A stretch of 64,000 bases of DNA, taken from positions 108,273,319-108,337,318 of the forward strand of contig CP136066.1 in the NCBI GenBank assembly GCA_032622095.1, read 5' to 3'. This document shows, piece after piece, positions 33,170 through 45,104 of the stretch (positions within the stretch are counted from its first letter, which is position 1; every line of letters begins with the position of its first letter). Position numbers and translations under genes: made by a program. The notes beneath the pieces were generated by a model. It made no database searches. It was not told the origin of the DNA and was given only the letters and a program-made list of their open reading frames with translations. Source of the DNA: Siphonodentalium dalli (Eukaryota > Mollusca > Scaphopoda > Gadilida > Siphonodentaliidae).

Positions 33170-35470
33170 TCTCTCTTATTATATAATCAAGTTGACCGGT
33201 AGAAAAATATACGTCCATTCAATTCGTTTAATCTTTTTGACCCATAATACATAGGTAAGAACACGAGAACTTAATTAGATGGCTAATGAGTTATTCAACT
33301 TATCTGTACTGATAAATGTGGCAATCGTTCACCATAGCCTAATCACAATCATGCGGATATTTGTGTACCGGTATGAAGTTTGCACTGACGTGAAATAAAT
33401 ACGATTGTAAACTATATAATATCAAGGGCTGAATAAACAAAATATTGAAACCAACAAAAAAGTTTGCACCATTACCGGCTTTGTGTTGGTACGTGTGGAG
33501 TAACCTTGTCATTGATAATATAATATGATAATTATGTTCATAAAAAATTTGATTATAATTATACGATGAACACGAGCAAACTACGCACTCTGCACGGGTA
33601 TCGTGAATTGGTAAGTCGCAGATTGAATAATTTTGAATGAATATGAATATGAAAGTATCAGCTAGTACCCAACTAAATTAAACAAAAATAAAAATAAAAT
33701 CTGGGGTGGAAAAATTAACTAAGCTAAATAAATATATATTTTTGATACCCCCCCCCCCCCAATAATGAACTGTCATTGTTCACTTATTGATAATATTGAG
33801 GATTGCTTAGTCAATAAAGCATGTACTTTTGCATTACTACGGGGACCTACGCGAATGATGGATCTACGCTGGGATCTACGCAAATGTATATATAGGGACC
33901 TACTGCATAACGCAGTAACCTGAAAGTCTCAGTACCGGTACTCAACTTGAAAGTCTCAGTACTCAACTTAAGTACCGGTACCATGTCTTTATTGTCTTAA
34001 AATCACAAAATGTCACTCATCTATCACATATCCCCCGTGTTTCAAGTTTCACCGACCAGATTGCAACAATTTTGGGTATATAATTAATTATTAAATTAAA
34101 TTAATTATTAGTGCCATTTTAAGACATCTGATATCTTAATATGATTCCCCAGTCAAATTACCCATATGTAAAAAAAATTCAGCTCCTATGATCCAGCCGT
34201 TTCTGTATCAACGATCAGTTATTTATTACCACCGATAGATATTTCATTTGCGACAACCTTTCAAGTTAAATTTGACACTCCATGTCGCTAGTACTGTAGT
34301 CCCTCATATGACGTCACACGAAGGAAGATTAACGATTCAGACTGCATAATCAATGATGGAATATTGAATCACATGAATTGGCATAATATTTTTATACCAA
34401 AAGTAGGAAATTATGCAAATGTTGGTCTAAAAACAACAAATTCCCCATTAATAAATTGTTGGAAAATCAAACTACGAGAACAATTTCAACCAATTGTAAT
34501 TGGTGTGAAATTTCCAACTGATGTTGACAATGTATGAAATATCCAACAGTTCAAAAATTTGATCAAAGTTAGGGGAGGTGCAACAACCCCGCTCCCTGTC
34601 GCCGCGTCACTGATCACAATTTAAGAAATTCAGTTTCATGTCGCATTGACCGTGCACCTGCCATGTTCATTCGGCATACTCCAGTAATTACCTAGCCCCG
34701 TGGCATGTTGACATAACTTATTTAAAAAATATAATCTCTGTCAGTCATCTTCGACATGCTGTGCTGGCCATGCAGTGTAATATAATAAGGGTCATTCGAA
34801 ATATACAATGCGCAATATCGACAATCTTGATATCACAAAAGCCGATTATCGGCTGACCGTATTTCTTCTGGTGCATACCCTAGGTCACAATACTATCATT
34901 TAGCCTACTGTACGTACGCATTATTCAGGAACATGGCTATAGGGTCTCCATTCGAGGTGTGTCCGCCTTAGATTTTCCTATTGCACCCCCTTGAAACAGT
35001 CCGAGATTCCCATGTCTGGATAATTCCATCGAAATTTCCAAGTCTGGATACCCCTTGAGTTGGAATTTGGTTCATCCATCGACGTATATAGATCGATGGT
35101 TCATCTTGATAGTTTTCCAACTGTTAGAAATTGTCAACTCAGCAAACCCGGCTCGTTTTGCATGTAGTTGGAATGTTTTCAATCCAAAAAATTCACCTAT
35201 AAAGTAGGAAAATATAAAAAAAATTGGTCTAAAACAACATAATCGGCATTAAAGTTATACTTGTTGGAAAACCACTTTACTATCAGAACATAGTCAACTT
35301 ATTTTCGGTCGGAAATTTCCAACCTATATATCGTGTTTTGTAAATATCTTTTCGTATTTCTCAATAATCAATTGAAATTATATGAGAATATAGCATCACG
35401 TGCATCACCACTATATACCTCACCTGTGTCCGATTAAAATTCCCACTACTTTTACAATAGTTGAGGAGGG
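33170..35470. other. Repeat-rich intergenic DNA without genes
   Basis: Contains a C14 run near 33750, a relic foldback terminus at 33838-33915, and a dispersed repeat at 34437-34620. That repeat has 'ttccccattaataaattgttggaaaat ... gtgaaatttccaac ... cctgtcgcc' and recurs at 49095-49275 and partly at 35150-35335. No coding evidence was found. Confidence 0.5.
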
Positions 35471-35698
35471 ATCGGGGAGTTATTGGGGGAGCCGTTCTTC
35501 TATTACGGTACATATTTACTGATAACAATAATTCTTGTTATGATATCACTAAATGAATATATGATATCACAAACTCTAATATATGATATCATTAAAAAAT
35601 TTATGATAACACAAAATTATTTAAAGATATCCCTAGTTCCAATTTGTGATTTCATAAATTAATTTGTTTAGATCACAAAATCGAATTATTGATATCAC

Positions 35699-35707
35699 AA
35701 TAGTAAG
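35699..35707. repeat. 9-bp TSD AATAGTAAG
   Basis: Repeated at 38573-38581, directly outside the inverted ends. Confidence 0.92.
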
Positions 35708-38572
35708 GGGTGTGTCTTTTTACCGGATTCCGGATTCCGGATCCCGGATTTCGACCCGGATTTAGGTGTCTTTTTACCGGATTTCGACCCGGATTCGGGT
35801 ATGAATTTCATGCTTGTTTTATCACACATTTAACCCATTAAAAGCCGTTTCTGACACGATTAAACCAATATAGGGCTGTCGTGCTCATTCAACCCGATTA
35901 ATCGTATTTAAAGGTACATATCGTGCCCGGATCAGCATACTTCTTATTTGTTCATATAGACACGGCGGTTGGATTGATTTTACGTGACCATGATGGCATT
36001 TAAGGGAACACACCATGTCCGGATCCGAATTAATTATCTCGTAAGTATTGATCATATTTAAAGGTAGATATCATGTCCGGATCCGGTTTTTTTCTCTCTC
36101 TTTTTGCCATATAAATTATCGTCTTTTTGATATATTAAATGTCACGTGGAACAAAGTTATAAGTTGATTTTGAGACGTTATACTAGGCTGTTGGATTGAT
36201 TTCACGGAATGATTATCGCATTTAAAGGTACACACCATGTGCGGAACCGAATTAATTTCCACGTATTTACTGATAATATTTAAAGGTACAGATTATGCCA
36301 GGATCCGGATTTTTCTTCTTATAAAGTAATGCTTATTTAATACAATAAATGTAAACTGAGTCGCGTGGAACCTGGTTCCACGTGACTCCGCTGGCATTTA
36401 ATGTATAAAATAGGAGTTAATTTATAAGTGAAAGGAGAACAATCGGGATCCGGGCATAATCTGTACCTTTAAAAATGATTAATAAATACGCGATAATTAA
36501 TTCGGATCCGTGCATGGCATGCACCTTTAAATGCGATCATCGTGATCGTGATCCGTGAAATAAATCCAACAGCCGGGTCTAACATCTCAAAATCAACTTC
36601 TAACTTCCTCTTAACTCAGCTGACATTTAATATATTAAATAGGCGTTAATTTATATGGAGATTTTTTTTTTTAACCGGATCCGGGCATGGTCTGTACCTT
36701 TAAACTAGATAATCACTGTATAAACTGTAGCTGGCTGCAACGGGATGGATATGCTAGCAGTGTTTTTATAACGATTCGGACGGCCAGACTATATAATCAC
36801 TGTATAAACAGTAGCGGGCTGCAATGGGATAAATATGCTATCCGTGTTTTTATAACGATTCGGGCGTCGTGACATAAAACGCTTAATACAAGTCGTACAT
36901 CTATCTCACTTAAACCGGCTTAAATATCGAATTTACAATAGTAATACTACTAGTATCACAAATATAATCGTTTATAATCGAACTAACGACAATAAACCAT
37001 TTAAACTGCACCAGGTTTTTTTTGTGGGCTGGAGAACAAAAAATCTTCACAAAAGCAAGTCAATTTATTTCAATCCGAATGATATTACTGTTAAACGCAA
37101 CCTGTGCCATGTTTTCGCGGGTCTGAAATGTCTTTTAATGTGTTAAACATGGGTTATAATAAACATAAAATTGAGATCAGGGTTCGGGTCGAAATTAGAA
37201 AAAGACACATAAAATCCGGATCCAGATCCGGGCATAAAGTTTGTCTGTAAATGGGCTCATTCTCGCGTGAAATCAATCCAAGCGCCATGTTCACCGTTTC
37301 CAAATAAACTGAGTTCCGCGTGGCTCAGCTGCCATTTAATGTATTAAATACTTGACTATTTATATGAAATAGAAAAGAACTATTCGTATCCGAATCCGGG
37401 AATAATCTGACCTAAACATCAACATCTATAACCTAGTTCCACGCGACTCAGTTTACATTTATTGTATTAAATAAGCATTACTTTATAAGAAGAAAAATCC
37501 GGATCCGGGCATAATCTGTACCTTTAAATATTATCAGTAAATACGTGGAAATTAATTCGGTTCCGCACATGGTGTGTACCTTTAAATGCGATAATCATTC
37601 CGTGAAATCAATCCAACAGCCTAGTATAACGTCTCAAAATCAACTTTATAACTTTGTTCCACGTGACATTTAAAGGTACTCAACCCGTAAAGAGGGTCCC
37701 CATCTCAACAGATTCCAACAACAACAATCCGATCAGAGGGTCCTATATTACTATTTCTTTGGCTTTGGGGGTAAAAAATATTTGATTCGAGTCGAGGAAC
37801 CCATCAAACAAAGCTCAGAGTTATTAGATATTGATTTTTCAAATTTGTTATGTTCTCGAGATGAGTACCAATAACTGCCGTAATCTGCTCTGGATGTGTA
37901 CCTCAAATCTATTCAAACAGACAAGGATGAATAACTCTAAAATCAAGTGGTAATTTTAACGCAATTTTTAATGAGTTCTGGGCCAGATAGTATTCCCGAT
38001 AATGAAAAATAATAGATTTATAAAATCGATATCTAACAAATCTGAGCTTTGATGGGTGACTTCCTCGACTCGAATCAAATATTTTTGACCCCCGAAGCCA
38101 TTGAAATAGTAATTGAGAGGAGTTTTATCGGGTTGAGTACCTTTAATATATCAAAAAGACGATAATTTATATGGCAAAGAGAGAGAGAGAGAGAAAAACC
38201 GGATCCGGACATGATATCTACCTTTAAATATGATCAATAATTACGAGATAATTAATTCGGATCCGGACATGGTGTGTTCCCTTAAATGCCATCATGATCA
38301 CGTAAAATCAATCCAACCGTCGTGTCTATATGAAAAAAATAAGAAGTATGCTGATCCGGGCACGATATGTACCTTTAAATACGCTTAATCGGGTTGAATG
38401 AGCACGACAGCCCTATATTGGTTTAATCGTATCAGAAACGGCTTTTAATGGGTTAAATGTGTGATAAAACAAGCATGAAATTCATACCCGAATCCGGGTC
38501 GAAATCCGGTAAAAAAAACACCTAAATCCGGGTCGAAATCCGGGATCCGGAATCCGGTAAAAAGACACACCC
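35708..38572. mobile_element. Mutator-like foldback element, 2,865 bp
   Basis: Long inverted arms start GGGTGTGTCTTTTTACCGG and end with its complement. They extend about 700 bp inward with small indels and are rich in 'ccggatccggg' and 'ggtacagat' motifs. A perfect 9-bp TSD with very long TIRs is the signature of Mutator-like (MULE) elements of the TIR/foldback type. There is no transposase ORF; two ~70-bp tandem units lie in the loop (36700-36865). The right arm carries a younger insertion at 37674-38142. Confidence 0.88.
37674..38142. mobile_element. Nested TTAA MITE with AGGTACTCAACCCG ends
   Basis: Inserted in the right arm of the Mutator-like element. The ends AGGTACTCAACCCG and CGGGTTGAGTACCT are flanked by TTAA at 37670-37673 and 38143-38146. 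The uninterrupted left arm (36129-36140) shows the empty site, ATTTAATATATC on the matching strand. The arms are inverted over ~130 bp. TTAA with AGG ends suggests a Kolobok-type element; piggyBac is the alternative. Confidence 0.82.
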
Positions 38573-39049
38573 AATAGTAAGCATTTAGTAATATAAATAA
38601 TTAGATTTTGAGATATCATAAATTCATTTTGTTATATCATAAAATTGAATTTGTGATATCACTCTAACTCATTTTGTGATATAAATAAATAGAAAATAGA
38701 ATAGCTGAACTACATTTTGTGATATCATTAAATAATTTTATGACATCATAACATCCAATTATTGATATCACTAATTGCTTACTTATTTTCGATTTTATAT
38801 TTACTGATATTCGACTTTGTGGTATCACAAAATGAATTTATTATATCACTAATTCCATTGTGTGATATCTTAAAATCATTGTGTGATATATCACTAACTC
38901 CCCAACATTTTATGATTTACGACAAAGTACAACTTTGTTTGATGTTTCAATTTTTCACAGAACTGCACATCTTGTAAATTACACGCACGACACCAAACTA
39001 TGCTCAATATTTATACGTTTACATGAATAAGAGCACTGTCCTTATAAGT

Positions 39050-39545
39050 TAAACGGAGATCACTCATTCGAGTTTCCAAATATTTTGTCTAGTATATTAT
39101 GGAAGGAGGTATATAAGATAGGTTGACAAATACATGAAATATTAGATATACCGGCTTCGTCATCTCTGAAAAGTACTTGCCATATGGTCTCATGTGCAGC
39201 CATTTTCCAACTGTTTTCAAGTGTTCATACAGCAGTGAAATAAACGCTCTTTATTTCTACCATATCGGGAATAGACCAGTTTAGACTAACACGGAAGGCT
39301 CTTTTCTCTTCCATGCCATATATATGCACATTCTTATTGCTGTTAACACAAACACCGTGTTCGGGGTAGTATTATTTATGACGTCAATGCGTCTTTTCGG
39401 TGACATACAATGAAAGGTATACAACCATAGAAAGGTAGTTTTGTTATTCATCGACATATTTCGATACCTGGAAACATCAAACAGTGAATATCATCAGGTA
39501 TATTTTGGAGCGCAAACCGCCATGTGGTTTTAAACTATTTTGAGG
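39050..39545. repeat. Dispersed repeat, copy C
   Basis: Third copy of the family at 2910-3130 and 3530-3910, colinear with the longer copy through 'gaaataaacgctctttatttctaccatat' and 'tattttggagcg'. The family is unrecognised. Confidence 0.65.
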
Positions 39546-39946
39546 GTTCCTAATTTATACCTACTGAAAAAATTAATGATTAGCAAATACATTTCTATGA
39601 ATCTGGATTGCATATCTATAGGTTACAAACACCTAATTATTTTCCATAGGCGACAGTTTTAACTAAAAGTCCCGCCGGACATGGGTTAATCCTATTTGAA
39701 CTTCAAGCGGTCAATTTTCCCTTAGAACGCCATCCGCTGCACCAGTCTGTGACAACAAACGCGCCCTTTTCGGTATTTTTTTTCAAACGATAATCTTGCA
39801 ATTCCACACCTACCCCATTAGGCCTACTGCACAAAAATCAGCAGCATAAAAATACCCAGACCCCTTCCATAACTTCTGGACTCCACCAGACTCTTCCTGG
39901 ACATCTAAACATACATGATCGCCATACTTACGTAAGCTATGATTTT

Positions 39947-40979
39947 CAGGGGCGGCGGAGCCGGGGAGGGGGCACAGGGGGCACGTGCCCCCACCCCCCC
40001 CAATTATGGCTACATAATCTTCCAATACTAAATACAATGGAGAAAATAATTTTTGATTCCCAAGAAAACATTCCATTGGTAACACATGAGTTTAATCTTA
40101 TCAGTTATGCCACTATGGCTATGGCTAGCAAGATAGCAAGTTAATCCCTTGGTCAATATTGACACTCTGTCTGAGTAATTGCCCTCTGGGAATTAGACTA
40201 CAGACTCTGAGTTCTTTGTAGATCCCAGCTCAGGTCTTCTGAGGATACCATCAGAGCCATGTCTTGGACACAACAACTTGTCTAATTAAAAGCACATTCA
40301 TCATACCAATGAAGGGTTTACATTTTAGTGTCTGCAATAAAACTGCAAACCTGGGACTTGGCAGGTATACAATTTCATGCCAAGGTGGTCAAACTCCTGA
40401 TATGGGATCACATGCTATAGACAATATCAGTTGATGCTAAGTATTCATTGGAATAGCTTGACTAGGATTTTTATCAATTCAGCTAATTCGTAATTACCGA
40501 CAAATAAGAAAAGTTACAACAATTTTGTTCTAAACAAAGTTTACTGTGTACAGGAAAGATTAGTGCCTGTGTACATATATTATTATAGTGTTATTTAATA
40601 TTCAAAGTTACTTGTGATTATTGTTTCTTCGATATCAACGTGTGTCATATGTGGAGTTAATTGGATTATACAGTATATTGTATACTAATTTTATCATAAC
40701 ACTTGTGACAAAGGATGCAGGTTGTAGAAGTTATATCAACGTTATCATGCAGTCATATTTCACACATTGGCTCCACAGATAAGTGAGTAGCAGAGTAGCA
40801 TCATTTAAACTCTTTCTTGTTTCTACATTCATAACGGTAACCACGAATAACATACCATACTAAACAATCTTTGCGCTGGCGCACATTTGAAAACAGTTTT
40901 TAATTCATATATGTAGTATATATTTTTTTTAATGGTGCCACCCCCCCCCCCCACTTTTTTGTAGCTTCCGCCGCCCCTG
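39947..40979. mobile_element. hAT MITE, CAGGGGCGG ends, TSD ATGATTTT
   Basis: The ends CAGGGGCGGCGGAGC and GCTTCCGCCGCCCCTG are inverts with two mismatches. The 8-bp TSD ATGATTTT lies at 39939-39946 and 40980-40987. CAGNGGCG-type ends plus an 8-bp TSD are typical of hAT elements. C-runs lie just inside both ends. There is no transposase. It ends about 200 bp upstream of the MOCS1 start codon. Confidence 0.88.
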
Positions 40980-41177
40980 ATGATTTTCTGTTCCCGATTA
41001 GGGATATTTCCCTCAATGATAATCAACCACAAATTCAAGAAGCGTAACTCTATATAATAGTTGCTTGTAACCTATATCCTGTAAGCGTAAACGCAATCTT
41101 AGAGTTATTCCTCCTGTTGTCTTAATGATTATCTATATTTAAACGAACATTTACAGGGTTTACGGGAGTTCAGGAAG

Positions 41178-41300
41178 ATGTCTCGCGTTGTGAAGTGTTT
41201 TTACAGAACCATAACTAGCAAAGCAGAGATAACTGCAGTTAAAAGACTGTATTCCAGTACACTTGCGACTGAAAGTCATATAAAACCTGACAAAGATGAG
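41178..41300 (+). CDS. MOCS1: MOCS1 coding exon 1 (mitochondrial presequence)
   Basis: 41 codons from ATG 41178 to a GTGATTG donor, phase 0. The peptide MSRVVKCFYRTITSKAEITA is basic, lacks acidic residues at the start and fits a mitochondrial targeting presequence, as expected since MOCS1A works in the mitochondrial matrix. Identity comes from the exons that follow, not from this divergent N-terminus. The frame stops 4 codons past the donor, which supports splicing. A CAG at 41153-41155 might be an acceptor for a 5' UTR exon. If the donor is wrong, a nearby alternative would be needed to keep phase with exon 2. Confidence 0.75.
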
Positions 41301-41769
41301 GTGATTGAATAATAATTTCATGTTCATGGATCTTTGCGTCTTCAAGTTCAATGAAAATTCGGAATATGTCGAATATCGGTGACCTATTTAATGTTTTGTA
41401 TATAGATGTTGATTTTACGAAATTGTCAAGGAATATCAAATAAATGTGATTAAAACTTTTCTAATTCAATAACTTCCGAATGGGATGCACAGTGATGTAG
41501 CATTGCGCACCTGGATTGGTTCACATTACTGTAAAATATGTAAATTTAAGGTCACTATTGTGTGCATAGTAGGGCTGAAGGGGTCACTCTCAACAAAAAA
41601 AAGTGCATTGTCATGTTCCAATATAATGTGTATGACCCCGTATGAAGTGCATTGCCATGTTCCAATATAATTGTAGGTCCTTATTGTGTCAATATTAGAA
41701 CACATGTTCAGACTGAGACTAATATGCTTCTCATCTTTCAGTGAAAGGGCTTCATTTAAAAAAAAAGAA

Positions 41770-41940
41770 GCTTGTCCCTGTAGCCGAGGTGGTTAGGTTG
41801 TTTATACCATAATTGCAGTCTGGACTAGACAAGGTTGGCACGGGTTCAAACCCTGACAAGGGTGAAAATCTGAACCGATTTTCTAGATTGATCTGAGTTG
41901 AGTGACATCTCAATATGCTATTCTGATTGATACAATTTTA
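41770..41940 (+). repeat. tRNA-derived SINE in MOCS1 intron 1
   Basis: Contains an A-box-like TAGCCGAGGTGGTTAGG and a B box GGTTCAAACCC about 55 bases later. The flanks CTTGTCC and TGACAAG could pair as an acceptor stem with one mismatch. It resembles a Leu/Ser-type tRNA, but the anticodon arm is poor, so a SINE head is more likely than a working tRNA gene. Confidence 0.5.
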
Positions 41941-42546
41941 CATTGGCATTTCGATAATAAATGAGAATTTGTTCACACTCACCGAAGCAAGCACATTCTA
42001 TTTATTAGAAAGTCTTATTGAAATATATTCTGGGTATATATCATAGTATCTCTTTCTATGTTATAGCATCAATCATTGATGCCTTCACTATAAAACCTTT
42101 TGACTTTTTTACTTATTCTTTATCATTCTATTACTGCACAGCATTTAATTAATGCTTCTCCAAGTTTAGCAGTTCAGAAATTATTAGTTCAGCGAACATT
42201 TCCATCAATAGATAGGACTCCTGCACTTTTAACTTATCTGTCGTCTGCTTACATTACCTGTACATCCCTTCAAATCAATAATAGACCATTCGAAAGTATA
42301 CTTTTGTAACTGAATAGAAGAATCCATTTAGTATATAGAAAGGGTTTAGCAGCCGTAATGATTTACTAGAGAGTTACTGGTATATGTATACTGGAGACTG
42401 AATATGGCTATGCATTTTTTTAATATTTTGGGAGATGTGCATGTCTCTCCCTAGTCAGGAAAAATAAATAATGTTAGTTATGCCTGACTCTTGAGAGATT
42501 GCCAATATGTGATTCAATTTTGGCCAGATTGGGAGGGCTGCATATA

Positions 42547-42679
42547 CAGTAATGCCCTAAATAAACGAATCACTGAGAGCTTTCCGATGAATGGCAACAA
42601 GCCATATTTCCGACTAAATCCTGAAAAGATACCCATAATTCTGATGAGGTTATAGAGTCAATTATTTAGGGCATTACTG
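42547..42679. mobile_element. mariner-like MITE, TA TSD, 133 bp
   Basis: The ends CAGTAATGCCCTAAATAA and its complement TTATTTAGGGCATTACTG are flanked by TA. Internal 'gagctttccgatgaatgg' and 'cggaaatatggcttgttgcc' blocks link it to 56374-56565 and 56669-56943. TA TSD and CAGT-type ends fit the Tc1/mariner superfamily. Confidence 0.82.
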
Positions 42680-42935
42680 TACATACCTATGTAAATGACA
42701 TTCACGGTGGAATTGGATCCCTTCTCCCACACCATTGGTGCTGGGCTTAAGACATTATCAACTGAGCAATTGAAAAGTTTCACTCAGGTAACCATAAGAT
42801 GCTAATAATATATAATTATTATATTTATACAGCTTAGAATTGTCAAAATCAGGGAAATAATATACATGTGTGGTTGATATTTTTAAAGATGCAGGGTGCA
42901 TTAGACCACACATTAGTTTACAATTTTCTTTACAG

Positions 42936-43080
42936 CAGTTGGAATCAGTTGTAACAAAGGAAAGGTTACGTGGTCTACTCCGTGAAGATGTACGTCCATT
43001 CTCAGATTTCCTGACAGACACGCATGGGAGGAATCACAGTTATTTACGAATATCTCTGACTGAAAGATGCAATCTGAGAT
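42936..43080 (+). CDS. MOCS1: MOCS1 coding exon 2
   Basis: 145 bp, residues 42-89 plus one base of codon 90. It reads [15 protein letters not shown], then [20 protein letters not shown] and LTERCNLR. The block [21 protein letters not shown] is the conserved start of the MoaA/MOCS1A radical SAM domain. Cys86 is the first of the CX3CX2C ligands for the SAM-binding [4Fe-4S] cluster. The acceptor TTTACAGCAG is a tandem NAGNAG site, so transcripts may include or skip Gln42 (exon start 42936 or 42939). The GTAAGT donor splits the codon of the second cluster Cys. Confidence 0.95.
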
Positions 43081-43629
43081 GTAAGTAATGTAATTATTGT
43101 ATTTGGATTTGGCTCAGGGTTCGCGCTGCCGCTTGCCAAATTTGCCAATGGCAAATTTTTTTCTCATTTGGCCAAAAAAAATTCATTTCGCAAAAAAAAT
43201 GGCAAGTTGGTCTTTAATTATGGGATTGGAGATATCTAGTCATAAACATCATCGATTGCGGATTATTTATTACATGTGGTGACTTACAATCAACACAAGG
43301 GAAACCCAATCATCAAATCTATCAAACTAGCATGGTCAGCAGTGATATTTCAAAAGTTATATGTAATCTTCTTTAGTTTTCACAAAACGGTTATACCTCT
43401 TTCTGTCATAATCAATCAATTAATCGACCGTGGCTAACATATGACAGTGAGAAAAAAGCAGCCCTCTTAATTCAGATTGTTTGGCTTCAGCATTTCGCTG
43501 AAGCAACCCTTTGCCATGGCCCAGTTTGCTTCAGTAAATGGCCTCGGCATTGCTGATTGCCATAGCCAATTATGAGGGCTGAAAAAGCAATGTTCTGTAA
43601 AGTTTTCATAAAGTTGTCAACCTCAAAAC

Positions 43630-43740
43630 AATGCTATAATTGTATATTATGGTACGGTACACATAATGTCGACATCTGGATTGACCACTCCTTGTTTGTC
43701 CGTCCATCCGTCTGTGTGTCTGTCTGTCCACCTGTCGGCA
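43630..43740. repeat. Dispersed 'tatggtac...cgtccgtctgtctgtcc' repeat, partial
   Basis: A shorter copy of the repeat at 45105-45730 and 52503-53040: near-palindrome around 'tatggtacggtacacat', then 'ggattgaccactcc', then a CCGTCTGTC run. The rest of intron 2 (43081-43625) has an AT-rich 'gccaaatttgccaatggcaaa' region and nothing coding. Confidence 0.65.
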
Positions 43741-43775
43741 TTGTTTGTAGATTGAATGTCTACTCTGATTTCCAG

Positions 43776-43943
43776 GCCAGTATTGTATGCCCGAAGAAGG
43801 AATAACCCTGAGTCCTAAAGAGAAGCTTCTCTCAACTGATGAGATACTGAGACTCTCGGAGTTATTTGTCAAAGAGGGTATCAAGAAAATACGGCTCACG
43901 GGTGGAGAGCCTCTTGTGAGGCGGGATCTTGTTGATATTATAG
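43776..43943 (+). CDS. MOCS1: MOCS1 coding exon 3
   Basis: 168 bp, acceptor GATTTCCAG, donor GTGAGT, phase 1 on both sides. It completes Cys90 and reads [20 protein letters not shown], then [20 protein letters not shown], then [10 protein letters not shown]. Cys90 and Cys93 finish the CX3CX2C cluster motif. GGEP (residues 132-135) is the SAM-binding GGE motif of radical SAM enzymes. MOCS1A converts GTP to 3',8-cyclo-7,8-dihydro-GTP, the first committed step to molybdopterin. The family assignment is certain; human MOCS1 is nearly identical across CQYCMPEEG and IRLTGGEPL. Confidence 0.97.
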
Positions 43944-44292
43944 GTGAGTAAAATATATGGCAGAGGCGATGTTCTATAAGCTTCTATCGCTTCTAATAAT
44001 ATATTCTTCCTCCATTTAATTCTTCGTGCACATATTGGTATCAAGTTGCACACATATATTATATATCTTTTTTGTTTTGCATCAGATCATTTAGTTGCAG
44101 ATTGTGCCTGTAGACTCGTGGTATTTGAGTGATTTGCTTAACTGGTTCGCTGCTAAATATCCTACATACACGTAATAAAATGCGTATATATATTTCAACA
44201 AACAGAAAATTATTGAATTTTATGCTCGGAGTTGATAATTTGCACTCTTCTCAAATTTGACCCCCAAATATATGCATTTGTGATTATGTTGT

Positions 44293-44640
44293 GAGCCTGG
44301 ATGTCTCACTAGGCTATGGTTATGAGCTTGGATGTCTCAATAGGCTATTGTTATGAGTCTGGATGTCTCATTAGGCTATGGCTATGCCTACGGGCCTGGA
44401 TGTCTCATTAGGCTATGGTTATGAGCCTTGATGTCTCATTAGACTATGGTTTTGGGTCTGGATGTCTCATTAGGCAATGATTACGAGTCTGGATGTCTCA
44501 TTAGGCAATGGTTATGGGCCTGGATGTCTCATTAGCCTATGGTTATGAGCCTGGTTGTCTGTTTGTCAAAGTAGGTTATCGATATGAGCCTGGATGTCTG
44601 ATTAGGTTATGGTTATGAGCTTGGTTGTCGGCCGCCCTTA
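44293..44640. repeat. 31-bp minisatellite, about 11 copies
   Basis: Unit 'gagcctggatgtctcattag' followed by 'gctatggttat', with phase confirmed at 44293, 44324 and 44355. Lies in MOCS1 intron 3. The flanking 43944-44290 and 44640-45100 hold nothing recognisable. Confidence 0.88.
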
Positions 44641-45104
44641 GGGCAAAACATTTGTAATTTTTCTCAAACTTTTCGCGATATAAGTAACTTTTCTGACAAT
44701 TTTATTGGTCGGCATCCATTCAAACTTCACAATGTCGCAATTTAATTATATATGTAACAATATTTCTGAAATATTACCTGACAAACGCTATTTAAATGAT
44801 TAAAATAAGACAGTGTCATTGCCAAAGCCCATATCTGGGCTTCCAGCACTCTTACATAGGGTCCAAATATGGGCTTTCAGCACTGAACCAATTAATCTAA
44901 AGAAACGGAGAACTTTAGCGATACTCAATTTTGAGCTCCAAATGAAATGGATAGAAGAAGCCTGCATATGTTTTATTACGAATAAAATAGCATTTCTGAC
45001 TGGTTACTACTTGAATGGTGATCACTGGAATTTTGGGATACAGTGTCCCCAAAAAAGTATTTTTGCATAACTATAAGAATCCCTGATTTCTATTCAGTTA
45101 CAGA

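Larger units (their letters stand above)
35474..38907. repeat. TGATATCA-rich array split by a foldback element
   Basis: On both sides of the Mutator-like insertion (35530-35707 and 38573-38907) the motif TGATATCA or a variant, with 'aaat(t)' spacers, recurs every 20-45 bases. Possible outer inverted ends are 'ggggagttattg' near 35476 and 'tcactaactcccc' near 38890. Removing 35708-38572 plus one TSD copy restores one continuous array of about 0.6 kb. Confidence 0.65.

Noticed and set aside
35708-38572. LTR retrotransposon
   Set aside because: The long end repeats are inverted, not direct, and the TSD is 9 bp; there is no primer-binding site or polyprotein.
41770-41865. Functional tRNA gene
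   Set aside because: A and B boxes are present but the anticodon arm does not fold well, and the sequence continues as a SINE-like body.
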